Assembly: GCF_048128805.1 (NCBI RefSeq)
Contig: NC_136000.1
Span: 12,172,854-12,236,853, forward strand
DNA from: Centroberyx gerrardi
Taxonomy: Eukaryota; Chordata; Actinopteri; Beryciformes; Berycidae
DNA: 64,000 nucleotides
Direction: 5' to 3'
The notes below the pieces were generated by a model, which saw only the letters and a list, made by a program, of their open reading frames with translations, had not been told where the DNA came from and did no database searches. Shown in pieces: positions 27,262 through 37,300 of the stretch; position 1 is the stretch's first letter; the number at the start of each line of letters is the position of its first letter. A program made the translations under genes and the position numbers.

Positions 27262-27931
27262 ATGATGGGATCACAAAGAAAGCCAAGGTGAACTACACTT
27301 ACACAAACCTGTATATTAAAAGCCAAAGACACCTTCATTGCAACTGAAGAATATACGATTATGATACGAGAGCATGATTCCAAACTTTAATATTCCTATT
27401 TAACTATGATTTAACTGTGTGTGCATTTACATTAGTCTGAACATCCATCCATGGGGTCCAAGCTGGTTCCTGACCTCCACCCTGCTGGCCACAGCTCTGG
27501 TCCTCCCGGGCCTGAGCCTGGACAGCCTGCTGTGTAACTACTGTCCCCTGCAGCACAAAGGCAGGCCCTGCCCCAACATCACCAGCCAGTGTCTGCCTGA
27601 CGAGCGCTGTTCCAGCTCCAGGGGCCGCTACGGCCCCGTCCACGTCCTGTCCGCCCAGGGCTGCGTGGCCGCTCAGCTCTGCGGCTCCCATGAGGTCGTC
27701 TCTTACCGGGGAGTCGGGTACAACGTCACCCACACCTGCTGCTGCAAAGACCAGTGTAACCGCCCGCCCAAGCCTGACACCTACCTGAAGAAGCTGCTGG
27801 GAATGACCAAAGACAAGCCGGATTACACCAACTTTGGAAACTTCACTAATGTCATCACTGAGGAGCCTTGGGATTCATGTGTGAACTACACATCATCAAG
27901 GCCCTCCACACTACCTGCCACTGCATCATAG
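27262..27931 (+). CDS. Ly6/uPAR three-finger protein, SPACA4/Bouncer-like
   Basis: Secreted or surface three-finger protein. I place a short first exon at 27262-27287 (two ATGs, 8 codons plus 2 nt), a 148-base GT-AG intron, and the main exon 27436-27931 (173 residues). The frame has no ATG in the main exon, so an upstream exon is required; this one fits the phase but is inferred. A hydrophobic signal (WFLTSTLLATALVLPG) leads into DSLLCNYCPLQ. The domain keeps the Ly6 cysteine pattern ending TCCCKDQCNR. VSYRGVGYNVTHTCC followed by CNR closely resembles the end of SPACA4, the mammalian relative of the fish egg protein Bouncer, which permits sperm entry. Four N-glycosylation sequons are visible (NIT, NVT, NFT, NYT). 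Oddly, a ~55-residue hydrophilic tail replaces the expected GPI signal. Whether this is the Bouncer orthologue or a paralogue cannot be settled here. Confidence 0.72.
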
Positions 27932-28058
27932 GAGAGTTATAGTTACAATAGTGAGGACTGGGGAGAGGCCTGTTAGCCATAGGCACTTACCTGAGTCTCC
28001 TAAAAATGACACAATGTATATATGATGATTAAACTATTTATTGATGTTAGGTTAATGA

Positions 28059-28064
28059 AATAAA
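28059..28064 (+). promoter_or_regulatory. Poly(A) signal of the first Ly6 gene
   Basis: AATAAA lies about 130 bases after the TAG stop. Confidence 0.6.
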
Positions 28065-28752
28065 ATATCATGGTCAGTGTGTTTTGTGATTGTATTTTTG
28101 CTCCAGAGAGGAAAAGGTGGACTTGCCAGCCACCCTCCTGGTATATTTAGAACAGTAAATGCTGACATTCCCTGTGTGGTAACTGATGAATGCAGTAAAA
28201 TAAAGGCATCATGATGAATCTCCCATTCGGACTGGTTGGTCTGTGCAGGTTTTACGAGCAGGTGTGTTGAGAAGGTGTGGCCTGTGCGGGATGAGCTACG
28301 AGTCAAACAGCAGAGAGATTTATCAGTGTTTATCAGGAGAAGTGACTGGGGTCGAACATCTTTAGAATGTGCAGGTGAGTCTTGTCGATACTGTTTATAA
28401 TGCCGCACACTGAAATCATATTTTTGTCATCTCATCTCCAGTCAAACGCAGTGAGCATTTTGAAACTGACAATCAGTAGAAATTCTTCACACCTGTGCGT
28501 TAGTAGTAACACTAAGAAAGCTCAATCACTTCTCAGGGCTTTAACTCACTGAGTTTCTTTGGTATCAGTAATGACACTTGGTAAAACTCTGCTAAAAATT
28601 GAGTGAAGTGTGGTTTGCTGAATGAAGTTAAACATGAAAAAGAGAAGGATAATAGGTTATAAAAGATCAATTTCTTGATTTTAAGGGCAAAATATCAGGT
28701 TAAACCCTCACTCAGTTAAATGCCAGATGCCTCTCTCTCCACTAGGCCTAAC

Positions 28753-29145
28753 ATGTCTCAGCTCCTGTATGCTGCTGCCGTGTGGCTCGTCCTCCTCCTC
28801 CCCTCGCTGCGCTGTGACAACCTGCTCTGCTACTACAGCCCCATCCTGGAGAAGGAGAAGGAGAAGGAGAGCACCTTCCGGCTCATCCTGACGGAGTGCC
28901 CTCCTGATGCGCTGTGTTTCAAGGCGGACGGTCGCTATGGCAACCACAGCGCCCTGTCGGCCCGGGGCTGCATGGCGGAGAGGGAATGCGGCCAGGCGCA
29001 CAGCCTCCCCCTCAAAGGAACCGTCTACACCATGAGCTACGCCTGCTGTGACTGGCCTTACTGTAACTCCTGCCCCTGCGTCACAGCCAAACCCCTCCCC
29101 CTCATACTCACACTGACTCTGGCTGTGATACTGGGCAGCTTGTGA
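28753..29145 (+). CDS. Ly6/uPAR protein with GPI-type tail, tandem paralogue
   Basis: 130 residues, coding in one exon. A strong acceptor (CTCTCTCCACTAG, exon from 28746) lies just before the ATG at 28753, so a noncoding 5' exon is likely; that makes the upstream in-frame ATG at 28720 intronic. The signal peptide is LLYAAAVWLVLLLPSLRC, mature start about DNLLCYYSP. GRYGNHSALSARGC matches GRYGPVHVLSAQGC of the gene 800 bases upstream, so the two are tandem duplicates. The C-terminus (PLPLILTLTLAVILGSL) is a typical GPI-attachment signal, so the product should sit on the outer cell surface. The second canonical cysteine is Ser (CYYS) and its partner is missing too. A Lys/Glu-rich insert fills finger 1. 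The function is probably cell-surface recognition; a role at fertilisation is inferred from the neighbour only. Confidence 0.8.
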   Translation: MSQLLYAAAVWLVLLLPSLRCDNLLCYYSPILEKEKEKESTFRLILTECPPDALCFKADGRYGNHSALSARGCMAERECGQAHSLPLKGTVYTMSYACCDWPYCNSCPCVTAKPLPLILTLTLAVILGSL

Positions 29146-29480
29146 CTAAAGACTCCTAGTACATTATCATGAGCATCATTAGAAAGGGGTTCATTTCAGA
29201 GGGGAACATGCTTATGTGAAGGAATTGAGTGGGCCAACACACAGTGAGCGGTGCTGAGAGACCTAAATCTCTATATAGGCTCAGCATGGAGTTATGCTGA
29301 TGTCTGCAGAAGTATGTAGTCGATGCCTGCTGTACTAACTCACTGAATGACATGCCCAGTCTAAAGACACTGAGGTGTGCACCAAAGTGACGGCTGGATT
29401 TCTTCCGTTTCAACATACTGTATAGTGTACAATATCTAAGCAACTAAGCCTGTTTTTAAAGATTTTTTAAATGATGATTA

Positions 29481-29486
29481 AATAAA
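29481..29486 (+). promoter_or_regulatory. Poly(A) signal of the second Ly6 gene
   Basis: AATAAA lies about 340 bases after the stop, some 170 bases from the presumed end of the convergent reln transcript. Confidence 0.6.
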
Positions 29487-29555
29487 TATTTTAATGTGAA
29501 ATCAAATTCCATCCTCTTCTCTGGGTATTCTCATGTCTGCTTGTCTCTCTCTCAC

Positions 29556-29558
<3 letters not shown>

Positions 29559-29586
<28 letters not shown>
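29559..29586. repeat. (CA)n microsatellite between convergent genes
   Basis: A run of about 28 bases separating the Ly6 and reln 3' ends. Confidence 0.9.
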
Positions 29587-29651
29587 TCAGACGAGTCACA
29601 CTGAAAGAGAGCAGCTCGAGCAGTGTGTACAGTATGAGGTTTGGACAGTTC

Positions 29652-31094
29652 TTTATTTCCCTTTTATAAGGCTGCTGGGTCTCCCCATAGTGGATATACA
29701 TATATATACAGGAGATTGCTATACTGGAGTTACACTGAGGGGAGAGGGTCCATATTACACAGACTTCAAAAAACAACACTGATAGAGCCTCACCTCCAGG
29801 TATCAGAAATCAGCAGAGAGAGAGAGAGAGAGAGAGGAGGAGGAGGAGGAGGGGGGGGGTGGGGAGGGGGAAACAGCACAAGAGAATAGGGAAGAGGAAA
29901 GAGAGAGAGAAAGAGAGGGGAGAGGGGAGATGATGCAGTCCGAGAGCCTGACTCGACTGCCTAATAACTTAACACTAGAAAATAACATACAGATTTCACG
30001 CACAGTGCATCTTAAATAGGTTACGTGGAGAACCATTTACCATAAATATCTGTATTTTCGGGAACCAACATATATAAAAAATGATAATAAAAAAACAAAA
30101 ATCATTGTTCAGTCTTTAATTTTTTTTTCTTTTTTTCCTCTTTTCCCCGTCGTGCAAATCGTTCTTTCTTTCCTTCTTGCCGTGGAGGCGGGGCTTGTTC
30201 CACCCTGCCCACATCCGTTCCAGATAAACGAGGAAAAGGAAACAGAACCCAGCCCCACCCCCCACCCCAGCCCCCACCCCCAAAAAAAGCATATGAATTA
30301 GTAGAAAACGAACGAACGAATGAACGGAACACCACAGTCAACTCATCACGAAAAGAACCCACAGACACACAGAACAGCAAGAACACAGTACTCTTTTTTT
30401 TTTTTTAGCATCTTCATCACCGTCATTCCTCTTAATGGTCAGTATCTTCGTCGTGGTCTTCCTCCTGGCGTACTGGTGGCGGCAGTGGAGTGGTCCTCCC
30501 CGACGGCTCAGTGGAACTGGGAGGCAAACCCCTCCGATCGGCTGGTCAGCTCAGCAGTGATATATTATCTCTCAACTTCACAGTGTGGTAGGAAAAGGAG
30601 GAGGAGGAGGAAGAGGAGGAGGGAGGTGACGTGACGTGGGAGGGTGGGGGTGGTGGGGGGGGGGGGGGGGGGGCGGTGTAAGCCAGAGGAAGGGATATCG
30701 CAACTGAGAACAGGAATCAGAAGAACCACAGCAACAATTAGAAAACAACTAGAAACCCCGAAAGTCCATGGAAAAAAACCAAAAAAAACCCCAAAGTAAA
30801 CAAAATGGCCGCATCGTCACTCCTTCCTTCCGAGTCTCCTTCCCGCCAACTCGTGTGGTTGGGAAGGCCTTGATTGGCTGCAGCGTAAACTGATTGGATG
30901 GCCCGTGTGTCTGGCAGAGGGTGGGGGGGGCGGGTCGGGTCGGGGGGGGGGGGGGTAAGGGAGGTCTAAGGCTGACTGGAATCCACCGGTGGATGGGACT
31001 CGACAGGGCGATATGTTGTCAGGAGAAAAGGAGATGTGCGTGGCGGGTCGATGTGTGATTGGAAGGTCAGAGGGCAAATCCCTTCTTAGTGGGT
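29652..31094 (-). other. reln: reln 3' untranslated region
   Basis: From the stop at 31095 down to a minus-strand AATAAA (plus-strand TTTATT at 29652-29657). It contains purine/pyrimidine tracts at 29816-29920, a 19-base homopolymer at 30655-30673 and another near 30942-30955 (G on plus, C in the transcript). No exon was found. The length of about 1.4 kb is an inference from the hexamer. Confidence 0.55.
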
Positions 31095-34000
31095 TCAGGC
31101 ACGCTGCCGCAGTGCCCGCCTCTTGCGGCTGTAGTAGTGGCGCAGGCCGGTCTGTCTGGCAAAGTTCATCATGTAGTTTTGTTTACGGGTGCTGTGGGGA
31201 TACAAAGATAGTGAGAGAGGGAGGGAAAGAAAGGGGTGTGACCATTAGTGATCAAGTAAAGGGCGCAAAAAAATTCCAGACGTCTCCATGCACGCACTCT
31301 CACCCATGCACGTACACACACACACGCACAGTTGCTCAAATGCAGCTCCCGTACTCTCTCGCATTCGGAGTTTCATGCAGGCATTTTCAGTCACGTTTCA
31401 GCCGTAACCTCAAACACTCAACAGCTGTATGAGTCTCATGGCTCAGAGAATGGGTGGCGCTACTCTACACAAGTGGAGTTCTTTACAGTACTGTACATAT
31501 GAGAGGCGGCTAACGGGTGAACATGGCGGTAGAACTACAGCTACATGTATCCAATGGCAGTACGAGACCAAATGTCACAGGACAAAGACACGGGACACAG
31601 AGTTTACAGACATACTACCACAGACGCTAGGGAGCTGGAGGTTGAATAACTCTGACCCTGCTCTATCAGAGTGTTTGAGGTCAGAGTTAAGAGTAACAGC
31701 CATCACATGGGAGAAAGGAAAAGAAGATAACAAAACAAAGGCATAAAAATGCGGGGTTGTGAGCAGAGAAGGAGTGATATTGAACTAAGAGACACAGAGA
31801 GAAGCTGCGGAAGATCGCTTTTGCTTAGCCTGTTCATTGCCTCTTCCATCCAGCAGGGCGGTGCCAGTGAGCCAGGAGTGCAGCCAGGGCAGGCAGGGGC
31901 CTCTGCGAAGCGGGGGGGTGGGGGTGGGGGGGGGGGGGGGGGTTCAGGGGTGGGGGGGGTGGGAGTGGGAGGGGGTAGGGGGTGGGAAGTGTGTGGTTGG
32001 TGATGGGTGGGGGTGTGAAGGCGGAAGTGTGAAGGCAGATGGGAGGGGCGCGACTGTTGAAGTGGAATGCGTGTGTGTGTGTGTGTGTGTTTTTCTGTCA
32101 GAGCGCAGGGGGCAGAGTGGAGGGAGCTCCTGGCTCATCGTCATGTTGTTGTCCGCAGACAGACAGCCATGAGTGGAGGAGGGATGGAGAGCTGGCGCAA
32201 CAGTCGATCCGTGAAGCCATGCAAGGAACTGGATGGAGGAGGTTAGTCAGATGAAACTCTCTCTCTGGCCAAATGTGTCAGCAGCAGGAATCAATGGCGC
32301 TAGATGCCTTGCATTGCAACTGATATTGGTGTGTGTGTGTGAATGAAAAAAAATGATGTTAAATGCTTGAATGAGATAAACGCTGGACCCATAAACAGTA
32401 GTCCTTTTCAAATAGAACCCTTGAGCTGTGTGTGTCAGCTTGTGTGCTGAATTAGTAGCTGGGTCAAAAACACTAGAGCGGTGTCTAGTAGAGGCAGCAG
32501 CAAGAACACAACAAACAGATATAGTGATGGATTACATCACACATATACACACAAACACAATACCATTGACATTTGTACAGTATGTGTAAGTTATTGCATT
32601 AAAAATAGAATATACCAAAACGTTATGTACTGAAAAATACAATTATTAACTACACATCAAAGCCATATTACAATCATTTATCCTCATCTGGTGACATTGT
32701 GTTGAATTAAGTTAACAAACCTACTTTTAGGAATGGACTGTTATTATTTCATGATTGGAAAAATAAAGTAGAATATTTGCCCCAAACTTTCATGATTTCA
32801 CCGTTTATTCTTTCCATCCACAACAGGTCATGAATATTTTTTTTTATATAATATATAATATATTTTTTATTTTGTTTTTCTACTTTGAGAGCTGTCTCTA
32901 AAGATGTGTTTCTGTGTGGATTGCTGTGTGCTGCTTCATTCTGTTAGCAGAGCCTCCACCTGGACACTGTGGGTGGCTGGCCTGCTTATTGGCCTGCCTG
33001 GGGCTAAAGTTAAGGTGAAGGCATGGAGATGATGGTGGTGATGATGAGGAGGGGAGGGAGGGGAGGGGAGGGGGTGCTGGGTGACAGTGAAAGTGAGGGA
33101 GGGGGTGTGCGGTGTGACAGGGAGAAGAAGGGTTGGGAGGAGGGGGGGGTCGGGGGGGGGGGGTCGGGGGGGTGGGCTGCATTCAGGAAGAGGCGGAGAA
33201 CTTACCTGACACTACAGCCATGCCAGAGGGAGCAGAATACAGAAGAGAGCAGAGGTTAGAGCGCGAGAGGGGAGGGGCAGGAGGAGGGGGCAGCTGTCTC
33301 GCAGAAAGGTCTGGGGGGGCAGGAACCCCGGCCTGGGGAGGCGGGGGGCCCAAAGCAGGGAGGAGGGAGGAGAGAGGAGAGGCAGAAAGATAGTCAAGAA
33401 GGTCAAGGAAGAAGCAAGTGAGAGACGGAGAGAGAGAATGAGGAAGAGAAAGAACATGAAAGAGGAGGAATGTAGAGCAGAGGAGAAGTCGGAAGCGGTG
33501 GAGAGCGAGCGAGAGACAGCGAAGGAATGTGACAAAGATGGAGGGACAGCGAGAGACAATCGCAGGTAGAGGTGAAGATAGAGAGAGCAAGATATACAGC
33601 AGTAGTCCATCCGTTGTATGCCAGAGAGGGAGGCAAAAAAAGAGAAAGAGGGAGAGGGGGATTTTGGAGCAAGGAAGGAAAGGAGAGAAGCAAGGAAGGA
33701 AGGAAAGGAGGAGGAGGAGGAGGATGAAGTAAGTGGTTGTCAATGGTAGGACACAATGCAGCACAAGCAGAGGAGTGAATATGACCACACGATCAAACAA
33801 GTCAGTGATATAAGCAGCAGGGAGGAAAGGCGTGTGAGGCAAAAGAAAAGATTGAACAGGAGTAGGAGTGAGAGGAGGAGTGTGTGAAGGAGTGGAGGAG
33901 TGGTGAACAGAGAGAAAGAAATAAACAAAAGAGCAAAGTGTGAGGATCACGGTCACTCTTTTCAGCAGACACTGTTGAAAACCGTGCGAGTGAGAGAGAG

Positions 34001-34331
34001 GGAGTGGGGCAGGTCACGGCCACACTAGACCAGGGACAGCTCAGGTTAGGCGTGTGTGTGTGTGTGTGTGTGGGTATGACTTAAGTCACTTTCAGGGACA
34101 CACACCAGACTTAAGACCAGTTGATTGGGGACGGCTTGTGCAATTGGGGACAAAAGCCGTGTCCCCAATTGGTAAAAAGCTGATTTTTGGGTCAGTGGTT
34201 AAGGTTAGGTTAAGGTTAAGGTTAGGGTAAGGGTTAGGTTTAGGCAAGTAGTGGTTATGGTTAGGGTTAGGGTAAGTCTCCAGGAAATGAATGTAAGTCT
34301 ATGTAAATACCCCAAAAGTGACTTAAGTAAG

Positions 34332-34374
<43 letters not shown>

Positions 34375-37300
34375 AACTTGACACATCACTCTATATCGAT
34401 TGTACAAGTGTTAGAGTGCATTACATGACTGTATGTAGCATTTGAAATGCATTGGGTACAAGCCTGAATGAACAATTAGCACCCACATAATGAGGGAACA
34501 TTGCTCTGCTACCCACAGCAACATGCAGAAAATGCATTCAAAACGCTTTATGATATTGCCATGTAAAGAATATGTAAGAATATGTAAGTGTAGACTTTTT
34601 TACATGATATCTTCGGTGCCCTGCAGAAACTTTGCATCTCCAATTTTGGCATTTTTTTTTTTAACTAAAAGTTGGAATTGTCTTCAACTTGAAGAAAATG
34701 TTGCATGATCCTTGGTCCCATGCTAAAACACTAATAAAAATGCACAAAAAATAAATACATATGGGCATCAATGGGATAATCAACTAGATTTTTTTTCTAT
34801 TCTCGAAAAGTTGTGTTTTTGGGAGATACGTTTCTACAAGACACTGAAAACGTGGCAGTTTGACAACAAAGTTGATCTGCCGTACACAGAGCAGCCATCC
34901 ATAGATAGAACCCTTTACAGCAAAGCACGCTGCAGTCTTTGTTTCTGCTCTACTTGCCTGACACCAAAAGCTGTAATTAGCATATGAAAACGACTCTTGC
35001 ACGGGTATTAACCTGACTGCTGAGAGCTTTGTTCCAGGCATGTAGGTGTGCATAATACCCATGTTGTGTATCTGTGCGTTTGTGTGGAGGAGAGGGGACC
35101 ATTTCTGAGGCAGAGGCAAAGGCAAGGGCAGACTGGGTCTCTGTTGGGGGGGCCAGGGGCCGACTGGGGATTGGGTACTCACAGAACTACTTCCACGTGG
35201 TCCAACGCCCACTGGTCATGTCCTGCGCCGTCGTGGCGTGGCTGCCACCATCGCAGCATCACCCCTTTAACCCTCGCCTCTCTGGAGACACCATGGGAGA
35301 CATTGTAGGGTCAAAGAGGTCAATAAACGAGTTTGCAACGGTTTCACACCATTCCAATTGTCTTTACTGTATTGGCCTAAAATTTTATAACCAGGGTAAA
35401 ATACTTAATAACATAGTGTTGCACTAAGTGTGTGTGTGTGCCTGTGTCTGTCTGCCTGTACGCCTCTCTATATGTCACTCACAGTGGGATGTTGTAGGAG
35501 ACTCTCTGGGCCTTGATGAAGTCTTTGGGCTGGTGCTGGGCGATGACATGCCAGCTGACCCCGTTGTTGACGCTGTACTGCAGCAGCACGGCCCGGTCCA
35601 CCGTGTTGGCCTGGTCCAGAGCTATGTTACAGCTGTCTGTCTGCGACACGCTGCCGATCTGCAGCACAAACATGATCTTGCTGTGGGGGGACAGATAGAG
35701 AGGGAGGGAAGAGGGAGAAAGTTAGAGAAATCAAAGACGATGATATTAGACTACATCTACGTTTAGCTCTCTATCTGTTGTAGCTGTGGGTTAAGAAGCA
35801 ACGACAGAGGTGTAGGCTATGTGTACATAATTAGTTTATATGTTTTGGTAGTACCTGTACCTGGCTCTGGTGAGGTCCAGGGGTTTGGTAACAGCCTGCC
35901 TCATCTTACAGCCGTTAAAGTAGAGTGAGTCTCCGTGGGCGTGGGGTGACAGCTGCCCACACCCACTGCCCACTCCGCCACCCTGGATCAGCTGCCAGCT
36001 CTCCTGAGACACGCTGCCCGACTCAAAGTTGTCCTTAATGGAGCTGGGCAGGTCACTGCTGGACAGGGAGCAGTCGTCACCTGTTGAGGTGTGAGGAGAG
36101 AGAAGAGTAAGAAAGGAGGCAGAGGGAAGGTGATGAACTGCTGACTGTGGGGTTGACATCATTTGTAAAGTAAAAGCATACATAAGATAAGAACTTTTTG
36201 GCCAACTTTGAGTGTCCAAGACGTTTCTTCAGAATTGTTGTTTTAATCACATAGGAACATTTATTTTTTACCATGTCTCTCCATTCTCCACAAAATTACC
36301 CTTTGTAGTGTATCACTTCACTTCACCATAATAACTTGAATAACTCCACCTAACACATCTCAGCTGAACAGGTTAAATGATAAAGAATGGTGTTTGTTTC
36401 TATGAGTTTGAATATAATATGTTGTTTGTGGCCCACCATGGTGCCCCTCGTCACAGATGCAGACCACTCCACTGGTACAGTAGCCATGGCCGCTGCAGAG
36501 TCCTGGGCAGGCCTCTCCTATGTAGACATGGTCCACGCCCCAGCCGTGACGCTCCCCTGTCCCCTCCTTTTGGATCCAGCGGAACTGGGTGGCCCTGGAA
36601 ATATAAATAACAAATCACAAGATGTTTACAGAACTGACAGCTTGCAATCGAGAGACCAGCAGCACACTATTCTGCCATTAAATACATGTAAATATAAAAA
36701 GGGCCAAAGGGTGACCAACGCTAAGTCATGATATTTTCCACTGCTAACCAGGGACAAAAGTAAAATCTGCGTGCTCCTACCCTGAGGAGACGTGGTCTGG
36801 CAGCTGGACGGTGACCCTGGTCCATGTGGAGCTGTTGACTGGGCTGTAGATGGTGGACTCATGGAACTGGAAGGGAGAGCAGCCCACGTTGTTGACTGAG
36901 GAGGGGAGGCACTCCGACTGAACCAGCTGCCACGAGTCAGACCTGGGGGAGGAGAGCGGGAGCTGAAAGCTGTTCATGTACAATGTGTTTCCCATGCATG
37001 AAAGACGCATCAAATAATCTTTAAAGGAAAAAAATCAACCCTCGGATACTCTTACACTCTTAGAACTTATCCCAGAAGCTATTTTGTGATGAACTGTTGT
37101 ATGACTTTCGACAACCCCTAGAGAAAAGGCGTGAAGCGTTAGGATGTTTTTATCTTTTTAGGAACATCTTTCATATAGGACCCCCATTTCTCTCACCTCG
37201 CATCCTTCCTGTACTGCAGCAGGACAGAATGGTGGTCTTCACAGGTGTCTGCCTCACACCCAACAACAATCTGCACCGCAGAGAAAGATATAAAGGACTG

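Larger units (their letters stand above)
31192..35182 (-). other. Long terminal reln intron with G-rich and repeat tracts
   Basis: A 4-kb stretch interrupted only by the microexon. It holds G-runs on the plus strand (31915-31985, 33141-33180), (GT)n at 32070-32090, a long purine tract from 33250 to 33730, and a transposon-like element at 34079-34328. Long open frames here are low-complexity artefacts. Confidence 0.7.

Noticed and set aside
27451-27600. ATG at 27451 as the start of the first Ly6 gene
   Set aside because: It is in a different frame from the cysteine-rich domain and gives no signal peptide; an upstream exon fits better.
28720-28752. Upstream in-frame ATG of the second Ly6 gene
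   Set aside because: A strong acceptor at 28745 lies between it and the next ATG, so it is probably intronic, and the added residues would bury the signal peptide.
31749-32254. Glycine-rich open frames on the plus strand
   Set aside because: They are produced by G-runs and GT repeats in an intron.
33183-33956. 257-residue open frame on the minus strand
   Set aside because: It is low-complexity Ser/Leu/Pro from a purine-rich tract inside the terminal reln intron and has no domain character.
34199-34275. True interstitial telomere array
   Set aside because: The TTAGGG-like units are irregular and enclosed by inverted repeats, so they look like part of a dispersed element.
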